Counted from the first letter of the stretch, positions 1 through 13,235 are shown. The stretch: DNA of 64,000 nucleotides from Prunus persica (GCF_000346465.2 NC_034012.1:6510353-6574352), one strand, 5' to 3'. Numbers and translations: made by a program. Notes: generated by a model from the sequence alone, not told the origin.

Positions 1-310
1 GTTTAGGCCTAAAAAAAGCTCCTCTGTTTTCGTGTTAAACCAGTGGCTTGTCTCTGTTCTATCTCAGAGTCTTTGGGCTTTCCAATCTCTAGAAGACAGA
101 TTCCTCTGTTGACATAATAGAATTTTTTTTTTGTGAGGTTGATTTTGTTTTCAATCTCCCCACCCATTTTCTTTCCGCTATGGGTTTTTCAATTCTTTTC
201 GTTTGGTTTGGATTTCAGTCTCTCTACAATGATTAGGCATTGAAGGAATCTGTAATTCAGTAATTACAGTATTTTTCGACAACCATTTGCTTCAGAATTT
301 GAATCGAAAG
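1..310 (+). promoter_or_regulatory. 5' flank and probable 5' UTR of the RING-finger gene
   Basis: No gene is seen here. The stretch is T-rich and pyrimidine-rich, as plant 5' leaders often are, and leads into the ATG at 311. I see no convincing TATA box. An in-frame TTG at 287 could be mistaken for a start by programs that allow alternative starts. The first in-frame ATG is at 311. Confidence 0.4.
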
Positions 311-3300
311 ATGGCATCGTCACAGGTTGAAATGGCGGCTTCTGCTCCGTTCGGGTGCGTTCTGAGAGATCACAGCCGGCGAGACAGATGTAGAGAGAGC
401 AATGCCAGAGCCACACAGGCCGCTTTTCAGAACAATCTGAAGAGCTTGGTGAGAGATCACCTTCATACCTGCATTTCAGTCTCTTCAAACTCTGCCTCCA
501 ATGGTGACTACAACAACAACAACAACAACTCCCAAGGCCATATCGAAAATGTTGATTCCTGGGCTCAAAACAAGGATGGCAACAACACCAACAGCAACAA
601 TGGTGGTGGTGAAAGAGATGACGGTTCGACTATGACCCCGAGGCAGTCTCGGGTTCTCGATCGATGCGCTGCTGGTAAACAAGGAAAAGAAACAATTGCA
701 ACGACGGAGAGGCAGAGCCAAGAGGCAGAGCTCTTGTCAATGCCCAATTCATTGCCTTCGTCTTCGAGGACATCGACTTCTATGAAGGATGAAACTCTGT
801 CAAGAACAGAAAGCCTGGCTGAGATTTCCAATCTGGGAGTTGGAGCTTCTTCGTTGGTTCAAATTTGGGAGAAGAGGCTGAACCAATCAAACAGCTTGAA
901 GATGAGTTCCAATGGCAATGACACAGAGACTAGCAGGTCGAACTCTGGATTGAGCTGTAATGAGAATGAGAATGAGAATATTTTCAATGCTTTCCCTGAT
1001 TCCAATGCTTCGAATGAGTCCAATGCTTCCAATGCACCTTCTTTGGAGAAACAACCATCAAGAGGCTCTGAAGCAGGGGACTCTGTTTTTGTTGATGAAA
1101 GATATGACGCTGGGCCGGTTACTGAGGATTCATTTGAGGACTCGACTTCTGATGGAAGTGCTACCAGCGAGAGTCAGAGTAATTTGGATGCAAGAGAAAG
1201 AGAAAGAGAGAAGGTCCGTGTCGCCGATATTATTAAAAGGCTGAAAGCACAGTGTCCATTATCTTCTCCCAGTGAGGACAATGATCATGATCAACAACAA
1301 CCTACTGTCATTGCATCTTCGTGTAGAGAACGCGATCGCGAGAGGTCCCTTGGGTTTGATCAGACAGAGCAGCAGCATAAAGGGTTCTGTCAGGTTATAA
1401 GTTCACCAAGGATGATCAGAGGCAGGCAGGCATTTACTGATTTGCTTATGCATTTGGAGCGTGACAGGCATAGGGAGCTTGAAACAATTGTAGACCGCAG
1501 AGCAGTTTCAAGATTTTCGCAAAGAGGCCGAATTCAGGTGGGTTAATTACTCATTCATTTCAACACAAATTTTCCAAAACAAGCTTAGTTATTAATTTAC
1601 ATTGTCTGAGTTGTATAACCCATTTTTTCTCTATATGCAAATTGCAATGCAGCCACATACTTACTTTGTATTATGTTTGTTTGCAGTCATTGCTTCGGAT
1701 TAAACTGCTACAGCGAGGCATGGCAGTCATAGGTCAAGATGGACCGCGCCGGAAACCGGCAGCATCTCAAGTAAACAAAGTGCCACAAAGGTCTGCTATC
1801 ATGCATCTCAGGTACCGTCCATGTGCATTACAATATGGGATTGGAATTTGGATTAGTTTATGTGACTTAGTGAACTGATGAACATCTATTTGCAAGTCTA
1901 TGTAATTAAATTCTGTGGTATGTGGAAACAAAAAGATTAATGTGGCTTGTTCTTGGTTTAAATGTTATAATTATGAGGGAGGATAATTTAAGTCACCCCA
2001 TTGAAACATGTTGATGCTAGGTTGGCTTGCTCCTATTGTAGCTTAGTTCTCTGAGTGCCATTTTTCTAATTAGCTAAACCTTTAAAATTAGCTGAAGTTA
2101 AAAGTCTTAATTGCACTGCTTTTATAGGATGGTGGAATGAAGCCAGAGTTTAAGCAACACATGATTGTTTGGTGGCTTTTTAAATGCTGAATAAATAGAG
2201 TTCAATCTGATATTGTATACGCTATGTGCCTTTCAATGAGCCAAGTTGGACTGAGTTATAGCTTACTCCAGATATCTGACTAATAAGGAAAATGAAAACT
2301 TTTTATGCTTTCATTATTGTTTTATGATGAAATATGGTCACTTCGGAATGTTAGTTGAAAGACAGATTGCTCACATAAGTCGTCGGTGCTCACATTAGTC
2401 AAACCAGAAATTCTAAAGCATACGTCATTGACGAGCAGAAGGAAGAGCAATAGAATCAAAACTAGTTCTAGTTAGTTCAATGAATGGGGTCAGTGAACAT
2501 TACTCAGAAAGAAATCATTCTGATTTTAGAAATGCTTACTTGGTTAAGAATTCATGAGGTGCAGATATAGAAGGAATCTAGTCTTCTGTTTAAGCCCCAG
2601 AAAGTTAAAATTCTTGCAGCTGTCATCACTTTACTTGTTCCAGGCCATGAATATAAGGCTACACCAGATAAGCAGCTATCATAAAAGACTAGCCAGCCAG
2701 ATTTGAGTGCTAGATTCAATCTTAAATATTCAGCATAATGACAGTAATGTGTATCATTGAAAAAGGAAACCATGTGGACACTTGCAGTTTTTTTTGTAGC
2801 CTAGCTGGCAACCATATTCATCTCTCTTTGGGCCATGATTAACATTGATATCATTTAATTTCAGGGAGAAATTTAGCACTGGTGTTGAGCAGGGCTCAAC
2901 AGCTCAGAATGATGCAGCTTCCCAAAAAGGCCCTCATAGGGGATTAGTAAAGAACATCGGTGTGCATGTAGAAAGCTCCTCCACCTCAAATAGGTCTAGT
3001 GAAAGCACTCCTAACCATGAAGTTGATACTATTGAGCAGCAGAATACAACCCTGTTAAAGAACCCATTGTCACCTGCTTGTGAATATTTTCATGAAGAAG
3101 TTATCCCTAGTTCAAAGGTCAGTTGCCAAGGAACAAGTTTAGTGGCTAGAAACACCTTGCCACATGCTAGTGAAGATCTTCGTGATGAAGCCAGCTTGAG
3201 TTCAAAAGTCACCTTGCAAGTAACAAGTTCAGTGGCTAGAAATACCTTCCCACATGCTAGAGAAGATCTTCATGATGAAGCCAGTTCAAAATCCACCTTG

Positions 3301-5461
3301 CAAGGAACGAGTCCAATCGCTAGAAACACCTTACGTCATGATAGTGAAGATCTTCATGAAGAAGCAAACCCAAGTTCAGATGTCACCTGGCAAGGAACAA
3401 CTTCAGTGGCTGGAAAAACCTTCACACATGCTAGTGAAGATCTTCATGAAGAAGTCAGTCCGAGTTCAGAAGTCACCTGGCAAGGAACAACTTCAGTGGC
3501 TAGAAACACCTTGCCACAAGTTTGTGAAGATCTTCCTGACAAACTTAGCCCGAGTTCAGAAGTTTCTTGGCAAGGTTCAACTTCAGCGGCTAGAAACCTT
3601 GATTTGCAAGAAACCACGGATACAACCACATCCTTGGTTTGTTGGGATGAGAATGATGTAGAAGAACAAGTAGAGGATGATTATGAGTACTATGGAGAAT
3701 ATAGTTACGACTGGATCACTGAGATTTCTCGCCCACGTAGTTACTGGGAAGACCTCAGGAAGGCATGGTACCAAGAGATGCTTGACTCCAACTCAGGAAA
3801 AGGGGACATACGCCAACTTATTGAAAGGTACACCGGCATTGCTTTTGCTTTATCTGTTTTGAATTTGATTTACAGATTTCAAGAACCTATTTCTAATATC
3901 ACAGGAATGAAGAGAAGGGTAAATTGATGTGAATCTGAATATTGATTCATGTCCATTATAATTAAAAACTAAATGCTCTCTTTTTAGTTGGAAACCTTCC
4001 AAAAATGGTACAATCATAATGCTAAATTTACAAATCTGAATTTCCCCCTTATCTATGCAGAAGAACAGTATCAAATTTTCTTGCTAGTGATTTCCGAGAC
4101 AAAATAGACCGATTGATGGTATCTCGAATAGAAAGACAAACATATCCAGTTGGAAGTGAAGAAGGAGAAGATGAGGAGATTAGCCAAGATAGAATGAATC
4201 AACTGGTGTCTTTCTTACAACAACGACAACAACAAATGCGTCCAGCGGACAATCAAGAACAAAAACAACAAGTGCAAGAACAAAAACACCAACAAGAAGA
4301 GGAGGATATGACAGAAGAAGAAGAAGATGATCATCATCATAATGATGAAGAAGAGGCAAGGAGCCTAATTAGCGCTCAATATCAAGAAGCCAGTGATGAT
4401 TTTGATCAATGCACATCATTGCAGCCTTCTCCATCTCACATGACGGCATGGAGCTATCAAGATAATGAAGTGGGGGATGATTCTGATCGAGCTGCTTCTA
4501 TATCTCCACCCCGACATTTGCCATCTCAATCTTATTATCCAAATAGTAGGGAATGTTCACCATCTCCATCCTACCATCGTCGACATTATTCTTCCTCCAC
4601 AAATCATCCTTCAATTGTGAGTTTAACATTTTTTTTCTTCTCTAAAGTTACACCAGTATAAAGTTCTGAGGTTACTGGTCAGTGTAAATAACACTGCTGA
4701 ACTTGCAGGAAATGGAACTCATATACGATATGAGAGGGCAGATGGAGCAACTCCATAATGAGATGTCAGAGCTACGAAAAGCTATAAAGGGTTGCGTAGA
4801 CATGCAAATGATGATGCAACAATCCATTAAGCAGGAAGTTCATTCAGGTCTGTTTTGAATTCTCTTTCGGTTCGCCCTAAAATATCTCTTCAGTTCAATT
4901 TAAAAAGAATACCAGACAACTTGGTTCCAATGCACTATCAAGGAACCACTGAAGAGGCACTAATAACATCCTTACTCTTGTACTTGTTTTGACCCTTAAG
5001 ATTTACTTCGGTCTTTTAGAACAGTTTTAATTACTCTTGCGAAGCTATGATACCGGGCTAAAACAGTGAGTTTCTGCATAAATTTTGCATCATTCCTTAT
5101 GTTCTACCAGTTTCTTGACAGCAAACTGTGCAACTATATTACAGGTCAAGCAGAGAGGAAAAGGTCGTCTAATGGGTTACCAAAGAAAGGCAATTGCTGC
5201 ATTTGCCATGAAGTGAAAGTCGACTCACTTTTGTACAGGTAACTTGCTTGTGAAGCTAAGGCTTCCCATCTGAATTTCAATTCTTCATTTTAATTTTGTG
5301 CTGGCTTTACTCATCTGTTGAGATATCATTTCTTATTTTGCAGGTGTGGGCACATGTGCACCTGCCTCAAGTGTGCTCATGAGTTGCAATGGAACAACGG
5401 AAAATGTCCGATATGTCGAGCTCCGATTGTGGATGTCGTGAGGGCACACTTGGATTATTAG
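311..5461 (+). CDS. RING-finger (C3HC4) protein with long disordered N-terminus, probable E3 ubiquitin ligase
   Basis: Seven coding exons: 311-1537, 1687-1811, 2865-3827, 4061-4616, 4709-4847, 5145-5238 and 5344-5461, giving 1073 aa with GT-AG introns in consistent phase. The last ~45 residues form a RING: CCIC, then [13 protein letters not shown] and CPICRAP, a C3HC4 set split across the last two exons. Just upstream, exon 5 encodes a Met/Gln/Glu-rich helical stretch that looks like a coiled coil. Exon 1 carries an N-terminal block ([18 protein letters not shown]) that I recall from an uncharacterised plant RING family, followed by Asn- and Ser-rich low-complexity sequence. Exon 3 holds six tandem 30-aa repeats. 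Exon 4 is Gln/Glu-rich. RING proteins of this kind usually act as E3 ubiquitin ligases; the substrate is unknown. The family call is firm and the ligase role is inferred. Confidence 0.85.
1812..2864 (+). other. Large intron 2 of the RING gene
   Basis: An AT-rich 1053-bp intron with donor GTACCG and acceptor TTTCAG. I see no embedded gene or clear transposon. A short reverse-strand reading frame near 2552-2773 has no recognisable protein features. Confidence 0.7.
3055..3588 (+). repeat. 90-bp tandem minisatellite inside RING-gene exon 3 (6 copies)
   Basis: Copies begin at 3055, 3145, 3235, 3319, 3409 and 3499, with a partial seventh start at 3589. The period is 90 bp, except that copy 3 is 84 bp. 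Each unit encodes about 30 aa with the pattern [15 protein letters not shown], then [13 protein letters not shown]. All indels are multiples of three, so the frame is kept. Confidence 0.9.
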
Positions 5462-5568
5462 ACTGCTGGTGCCTGGTGAACGAGTTCTTGCTTCAGAGGA
5501 CCGTCTTTCTTTCTGAAAATCAACATAGTGAAGCACACACTGGAAGAGGAAGCTAATTTATTTTTGAT

Positions 5569-5839
5569 ACTATTGTCTACTTTTCATTTTTGTAAATGTC
5601 ATGGAACATCATACCTGGTTTCTCTTTTCCACATATACTCTTGTGTATGTTTTTTGAGGAGAGACCGGAACTAGCAAATTCTCTATTCATCTTTTTATAT
5701 ACAATTTGACAAACAAAAAAGGTGCCTCTTTTAGGAAACATGCTTTCTTTATATCTGTCTACATTAACAAACAGATTCTTGTTCTGAACTGACCATGATA
5801 AGAAATATGAACTATTGTCTACTTTTCATTTTTGTAAAT
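5569..5839 (+). repeat. 29-bp direct repeat pair in the RING-gene 3' region
   Basis: The 29-bp sequence beginning ACTATTGTCTACTTTTCATT occurs at 5569-5597 and again at 5811-5839, identical in both places and 242 bp apart. Confidence 0.85.
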
Positions 5840-6138
5840 TTTACTTTTTCTGCAGATCAAAATGGTACCTGACTGATACCGCATATACGTCAAGGTTGCT
5901 GTAATCAACCGATCTAACATGTATTTATAAATTTACATGAGACTCCCCCGTTGCAAGAGTTCATATTTCTTGTAGGGTAAAAGAGCATAAATAAACAAAC
6001 CTTATGGAAGCAACTAATAACAAGCTCTATTTTTCATAATGCATGCCAAGCATTCAATCAAGACCAGTAAATCTTTTCCTTATCAACCTATCCAAGTACA
6101 ATAGTTGGTGTAACTTTAATGTTCTAGTGTATGATTAT

Positions 6139-6714
6139 TGTGGGGGCAAATTTCGTACCATAAGAATATTCGTTTAAGATTATGTCTTCCTCTTTGTTGT
6201 CTCTTTCTCTCTGCAAAATAAATCGAAATAAGAGACCACACCCAGGGAGTGTTGGCCAAAGGCTCTCCGATGCCTAAGTTAGTTCAAGTGTTTGTAGGAA
6301 AACAATAGCTAACAAAAAGGGTACAGAGATGTATGTATGGTGTGAACCGAGTAGCCGGAGCCGTGTGTGGTGGTCGAAGCCTTGTGTGAGAGGGAGAAAA
6401 AGTTATGGCGGTTAGGGTTTTGGAGATAGAGTTTCTACAGTATTTTGAGATAGAAGTTTAGACGTAATTAAGTTTAGAATTACCTCAAGCCTTGGTGTAG
6501 CCATGTATTTATAGGAGCCTCGGAGGCTAGGGTTTTGGAAGAATAATTCCATAGATGGAAAGGAATTATTCTTCCCCAATTTGGAGAGATTGACGTAATT
6601 AGGGAAAGAATCGAATAATTGCCAATTGAATCAAATAACTCCCAATTAGGCCAAATAATCCCCAAATGGAAGGAAATATTTGACCTAGGGTTTGGCTAAA
6701 ATTCGGTTCCCACA
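6139..6714 (+). mobile_element. Solo LTR (576 bp) with 5-bp target-site duplication
   Basis: The element starts TGTGGG and ends CCCACA, the inverted TG...CA ends expected of an LTR. It is flanked by ATTAT at 6134-6138 and 6715-6719, a 5-bp target-site duplication as left by retroviral-type integrases. A TATA-like TATTTATA near 6507 suggests the + orientation. There is no internal retrotransposon sequence (gag, pol, primer-binding site) beside it, so it is a solo LTR left by recombination between the two LTRs. Superfamily (Copia or Ty3) cannot be told from the LTR alone. Confidence 0.88.
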
Positions 6715-9700
6715 ATTATTATGTGAAGGGTTTGTTTACCAATTTGCAGAAACAAACAGAATAATAAAATTATAGGATCTTGCTGGGAACTTTCACCTTT
6801 TTACGTGCAAATAACCAAAGAAGATGCCTTATATTTTACATTCTCTTTTCTGTTGAAGAACAACCATTTCCAACCTCTAGCTGCTTCAAATGGTATAGCT
6901 ATGAGCCCATGTTCGTTGTCTTTTTTTGCTGCATCTGCCCATGTTTGATCAAACTGTAAATATTTTAAATTACCTGTGGAACAGATATTTATTTATTTTC
7001 TTCTTCATGGATTGGTCTTATCTAAAAATTAAAATGCTGGCCCCTGGGAGATGCCAGCAGCCCAGAAAGCACCAAGGTCGACATCTTAGGAGGAGCACAT
7101 ACATGGGAGATAGACACAAAGACAAGGGCAACTAAGCCCCTTTCCTTTCATTGTAATTAAGAGTGCCTTCCTAACAACTCGTCATACAGGCCAAGGCATC
7201 CATTATTAATTTATTATAAATTTTTCTTGTCATTTTCTTCTCTATTTTTTCAACAGATTTCTTCACTGTTAGGCTACAGTAAGAAGAACCAAGTGGTCTC
7301 AAGTGATGACAATCTTCAGTTTTGAACATATTCTTTTGACACTTAGCAAGGAAACAAACTTGAAGTTGCCAGTTCTATTAAAAACAACATCATGGTTTTC
7401 AAATTGCTAGATTTGGCTATAATTTACGTGCTTATTGAACCAAATATTGGAGGGCACTTCAACATATTTAATGATCAACAGCTCTCTTTTCCTCTACCCT
7501 ATCCCACACTCAGTACTAGAAACCCGGAAAGGGGTTTGATATGAATTATTATTGGTCCAATCCAATCATAGATGGGGTACATTGTGCGAGGTTTCTCGTG
7601 ACAACATGCCTCTAAACCCTAGCTATTCCAAGCCAAGGGGTAAGACAACTTCACCATTTAATTTTCGTACGAACAATAATGCAATTTGGGTATTGATTTA
7701 CTCCCTCCAAGACAATAAGGAAGATCCCATCCCAACCTTATCAGGATCCAATTGGATTTGGAAAAATGTCTGAAAGTGTTCCCTCTATCATTCTCAGAAA
7801 TTAAAGAGGTCCAGCTATGGATCCTGGAGGCATGTTACATGTAGCCTTGACGTTTTACTGTTGTGTTCTTGCTTTATTTCGCTTTCTTACATTGCCTTAC
7901 AATTGCCATTCACCCCCTACGACACTTCACCATAGCATGCCTAAAACCGCCTCTTTTGTCATGAACTTTTTTGTACGCATGCATTTTCTCCTATTGGATG
8001 GAACAGAGTGACTGTTAGGTATCGGTACCAATACACAGTAGTTATTACATTGTTCGATATATCAACAGTGTATCAAGTACTGTAGATTGATACCCAGTAT
8101 CGCTCAATCATTGCCCTATACCATTTGGATTCATTTTTTAGTTGGATATGAGAGAGAACAGTCTAAATAAATTATTAAAGAAGAGAAAATAAAGAAGTAT
8201 TGATAATGTTGGTTTCTGTCCTAATTAATAAGACAAAGAGGTGACTCAAGACAAATGTACATCATCCCTGTCTGTTTGCCTAATTTTTGTCGATTCACAA
8301 ATCTCCATCATTATAGGTGACTCAAAACACATGGCTTGTTATCTTGTGATTGTGATTGAAGAATTTATATTGATTTAATTACTATAGAAAATTATTCTGT
8401 TACAAATATTCTAACTACCACCATCTAGTAAACCAAACCATCTAGTAATACTATACCATATAGTTCCTACACCTATATAGGTGGAAAATAATTTCAACCC
8501 TAAAAGCTAAGCCTATGATGAGTTACATCATTTTCTAAGCTCAACCCCCAACAAATAAATTTTGGCTACTTCTTTATTGGCCAGGGAAATTAATATAAAA
8601 TAAAAGCAACAAAACTTTGATAGAAAAAAAAATTAGGAGTTCATGAGGGGTTCAATCTAGGATCATGTCAAGGGTGACTTTTTTCACATACCCTTTGTTT
8701 TTCCTTCCATTCTGCTGCCTCTGGTGTGAGAGAGATCCTTGCTTTTATTAATAAATATTATATGGTTACTTCTTCTCTTGAACAACCCTGCATGATTTCA
8801 GGTTTTCATATGCCACCCAAGTTTTTCACTTTGACAAAATTCTTCCAAAATCTTTGAAATATGTGTGATGGATTGAGAGAAGACACTTGATGGGGAATGT
8901 GTTTTAAGGCTCATCCAACAAGTTCAACTGCAGATGACATACATGTTGGGAACCACTTCAAATCCGCCTACGGATTCAAATGCCATAAAAATTCTTCAAA
9001 GTCAGCCAGTCTATGGCCATATTTACTACTATTAATTCAGTCATGTTGCAGATTGGATACAGTTGGAAGTTACTGAACTATTTGATGGCTATCATTCATC
9101 CTGCCCAAATGAGTAGGACCCAGTGCCTAATTATGCAAGTAATTTACTACTTCAAATCACTCAAGTAATTTTGTTGTCTACAACTACAGGTTGCAGGCAC
9201 ATCTTTGATCATACAAATTATTCTCTGAGTTCTTTTTATTTTCTGTGGAAAATCTGCACAACCCAATTTGCTGTGTTAATAATTAACTTCTGTCATTATG
9301 ATGAGTTAGGTTTTGATTTAAAGTTTGAGATTAGGAATGAAAACCTACTTGATCCACAGACAAACAACCTGCTTGTATACTAATTACTATTTTTAAATCA
9401 TATAATAAAAACTAAAAAGCCTTCAAAGAACTTTAAACTATTTTAGTTTGAAGAGCTCAAACTGACGTGTCTTAGTCAAGCCAGGCATTGTTGGTTACAG
9501 TTTGATTAGCATATCATAATCTTGAGATCTTTTCATCCAGCTCAAAAGAGAAGAGCAATGATTAGTTACTCTCATGGACCCCACTCCTTCAACTTGGGAT
9601 TGAGGACGCATGGAGACTGAGCAGTAAAGGCACAAAATGTGGGGAAAAAAGAGGGTCCCCGAGAAGGCTGGCAACGCCACCACAAAACTATCCCCACAAT

Positions 9701-9892
9701 TTCTTTTGCTTCATCAAAATTACAATTATAATCTCTAGACTTAGTTAGGATGGTGTCGTTTTCAAGCTTATGCTCTCACAGACCCCAAAAAGTTGTGCTG
9801 CCCCTGCCCCTCACAATAGGGTTGTGTATGGCAGACCCCAACCCCCCCATGTTACAACTTAGCCAAACTTGTGCCATGTCCCCACTTTGTCT

Positions 9893-9900
9893 TATAAAAT
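9893..9900 (+). promoter_or_regulatory. TATA box of the TAG gene
   Basis: TATAAAAT lies about 120 bp upstream of the ATG at 10021 and is followed by a pyrimidine-rich leader with many CTTC/CTCC units. Confidence 0.6.
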
Positions 9901-10020
9901 CCCCCACTTCATTCCTAAGCTCTCCTTAAATTCTTGAGCTTCTTCATCTTCTCCTCCTCTCTTTCCTTCACCACCAAACTCATCATTTGTTCTTCATAGT
10001 CAACACAAAGATCAAATAAA

Positions 10021-11668
10021 ATGTGTTCCTCTAAACCAAAGTTGCAGAGAACCACTAGTGTTCCTCCATCAACACCTAAGATGAATCGCCGTCCGGTTCT
10101 CCAGCCAACTGGTAATCAATTTCCAAGCCTGGAACAAAGGAAGTCTCTTAAAAAGAGCTCCCAAGAACCTCTTGCTCCAACTCCTCTGCCTTCACCTCTA
10201 CCAAGTGCTAAAACTAAGGCCTCTCTTTCTCCTCCCATATCTCCCAAGTTGCCTTCACCTAGACCACCTGCATTCAAGAGAGGAAAAGATCCAAATGAGC
10301 TGAATTCTAGTGCTGAGAAGGTTGTGACACCTCGGTGCACAACCAAGTTTACAAGTTCTGTGAAAAAGTCAAAGAAGTCTAGTGGCTCTGTAGCTGCTGC
10401 ACCTTCTGCTGAAAGTATATTGAAAAATATATCCTCTTTGATAGTGGAGGCACCAGGAAGCATAGCAGCTGCAAGGAGGGAGCAAGTTGCAACAATGCAA
10501 GAACAACGAAAGATGCGAATTGCCCATTATGGAAGAACCAAGTCTGCCAAAAATGAAGGGAAAGTGGTTCCTCTTGATGCTTCACCTACAACTGATTTTG
10601 GTAGAGACCAAAGGCGGTGTACTTTTATCACACCTAACTCAGGTATGCAGCTTAACAGACAAGGTTATGTTATTGACAGATTGTGGAAGTTTATAAGACA
10701 TTTGAATAATGTGTTTGTGGTGTACTTGTTTGCAGACCCTATATATGTTGCTTACCATGATGAAGAATGGGGAGTTCCTGTCCATGATGACAAGTAAGTC
10801 TCTCTTTCTCTCTCATCCCTCTGTCTCTCACAAACACACATACATTTCTTAAGCTAAATAGCTAATTTGCTTCTGTCATATTTGCAGTCTGTTGCTTGAA
10901 TTGCTGGTGTTAACTGGTGCTCAAGTTGGATCAGATTGGACTTCAGTCCTGAGGAAAAGGCAAGCTTTGAGGTGGGTGTGATTTCAAAATTCCATTACTC
11001 TTCTTAGTCCTAGAAATATTGAAAGAAACCAATAATATAGCTACTTTGTTCTTAATCTTACCAAATGCAGTATTTCTTTATGCAGGGAGTCCTTTTCAGG
11101 ATTTGATGCAGATGGTGTGGCTAAATTTAGTGAAAGAAAGATAACATCAGTGAGTTCTGATTCTGGTATAGATATAAGCCTTGTTCGAGGAGCTGTTGAC
11201 AATGCTAAACGAATTCTTCAGGTACTATAAGATAAAACTCAAACATAATCTCTATCAGATATATATTTGATAGATTTTACATTTACAGGTCATATGTTAT
11301 AAGTTTTTTTTTTTTTTTTTATATAAATTGTGTTTTGCTTTATTTTTACTTTATTAATTTAACTCAATTTACAGATAAAGAGGGAAGTTGGATCATTTGA
11401 CAAGTACTTGTGGGGATTTGTGAACCACAAGCCTATATCTACCCAATACAAGTCATGCCACAAGATCCCTGTGAAGAACTCCAAGTCAGAGAGCATAAGC
11501 AAAGACATGGTTAGAAGGGGTTTTAGGCTTGTTGGTCCCACAGTCATTCACTCATTCATGCAAGCAGCTGGCCTCACAAATGACCACTTGATCACCTGCC
11601 CACGGCACCTCCAATGTGCAGCTTCTTTGGCTTCAAGCCCTCCTGTTGCAGCCCCTGCTGCTTTATAA
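10021..11668 (+). CDS. DNA-3-methyladenine glycosylase I (TAG) family protein
   Basis: Five exons: 10021-10642, 10736-10793, 10888-10971, 11086-11221 and 11375-11668, giving 397 aa. TAG enzymes remove alkylated adenine (3-methyladenine) from DNA and start base excision repair. The catalytic domain runs from about residue 200 to 380: RCTFITP, AYHDEEWGVPVHDD, LLELLVLTGAQVGSDWTSVL, KYLWGFVNHKP and a C-terminal NDHLITC. By comparison with E. coli Tag, the Cys of RRC, the His of YHD and the His and Cys of DHLITC fit the four zinc ligands, and the Glu and Trp of EEW fit the lesion pocket. The ~190-residue N-terminus is Ser/Pro/Lys-rich and looks disordered, as in other plant members; it may carry targeting signals. 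Exon 1 reads on into intron 1 without an early stop, but homology jumps to exon 2 at NSD-P. The family is firm. Plants have several paralogues, so no symbol is given. Confidence 0.93.
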
Positions 11669-12645
11669 TTTCACATCACAAAATAATCTACAAGAACAGA
11701 CAGCTACAGATGAACATATATATATATGTGTGTGTGGCATAGACTAGGACCCAATAACCATAATAAGCTTATTATCTCTAACTCTAAAATCTAGAAGTTG
11801 CTATGTACTCTGGTTGTGTGTATTTATATTAGCCGTTGTAAAAGTCTTGGTGGGTGCCTGAGAGGGCTAAATTGGAATGAGATGCTTAGAGAAAAAAAAG
11901 TGTGTGGAAAGAGGGGCATAGGAAGACAAGCAGAGCATGTGCAGGTGGGCAGGCAATGGCAAGTGTATGGGATCAAATAGCTTTCACTTGCTTGTTGTGG
12001 CCACCACATCCCCTCTATTATTTGCTTTGCTTTTAACAGATTGTGAAGAATAATCAGTGCAGGTAGGACTGTTGGCCCAGCCCTGCCATGGACCATGACA
12101 TATCCATCTCCATCTCTTTCAACTTGGTCTTTGGACTGGATAAGAATTGTCAGCTCTTCTATAAAGGCTTCATTACATCATTTTCTCAGCTTGTAGTTTT
12201 TTTTTTTCCCCTTTGCTTCTAGGTTCTAACCTTTTGGGAGATTTGTATCATAAATTAATGTCAAGTTTGGGTTTTTATTAATCTTTACCGAGTTGGTATT
12301 ATCTTATCTGCATGGCTTTCTAAGATGGGTATTTGCTACAATCTCATTATACAGTTTTTTACATGTATACTTTTTCTTTCTCTTTGCCTTTAATCCCTTT
12401 TCAATCCTGAGCCAAGCTCAGGCATCTTCTCCATGTGATCTCTGATTATCTTTTCTACTTTTTATCTTGCTGTTACCTTTGTGCAGAACATATGCATATA
12501 GATGACAGTTAAGACATGGCTGTAATTCTATGCAGCTAAAGTTCCATGATTTGAGGGGAATCTTAGCCATGGGCTTGGTGGATCTAAAGTTTAGTTGACA
12601 TTCCCAAGACTTGCACCATTCCATTACCAGAAAAAAGGAAAATTA

Positions 12646-12648
12646 TAC

Positions 12649-12701
<53 letters not shown>
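12646..12701. repeat. Compound microsatellite (AT)n(AG)n
   Basis: About eight AT units run directly into about 19 uninterrupted GA/AG units. Confidence 0.92.
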
Positions 12702-12706
<5 letters not shown>

Positions 12707-13233
12707 AGAATCTACTTCCAAAATAATGTCCCTGAAAATACAGAAAATGATATATTCCCAGCTTAGCCATATTTTTTAGGTTTAAGGTCAAACTTTCACC
12801 TCAAAACAGCTGGGTGGAAATTAAAAAAGAGATATCTCACTTAATATAGCTGGGTGAAAGGCCAAAAGCAGAGGATCCAAAACCAGTCATGAAGAAGTAT
12901 TAAAGATTGGCAAAGGCCTACCATTTCACAATATCAAAAAGCGAACTAACTATGCAGAATCCTCCCAAGCACAAGCACACGAAGCACACGAAGCAAAATT
13001 AATATTTGCAACTTGCAACCAAAGCACACAAAATTTACAAATGAAATGAAATATGGGTGCAGCAAAACATGAAAATTTACCAAGACAAAACTAGCAGTAT
13101 AAATATTGGCAAAATAAAACAAAACCAAACCACCCCAATTCCAAATTCCAATTCGTATGTAAGACTTCAGAAAAAATTATCACATTGCATCCTGTGCTTG
13201 TGTTAAACAAATCGAAACTCACCAGAGACTTTG

Positions 13234-13235
<2 letters not shown>

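Larger units (their letters stand above)
5462..10020. other. Gene-free interval between the RING and TAG genes
   Basis: The first ~400 bp is the 3' UTR/terminator region of the RING gene and contains a 29-bp exact direct repeat (5569-5597 and 5811-5839). A solo LTR occupies 6139-6714. From 6720 to about 9680 there is AT-rich unique-looking DNA with only short reading frames and no recognisable gene. From about 9890 the TAG promoter begins. Confidence 0.6.

Noticed and set aside
287..310. Longer RING-protein start at 287
   Set aside because: The first codon is TTG. The first in-frame ATG is at 311 and the added residues show no conservation I recognise.
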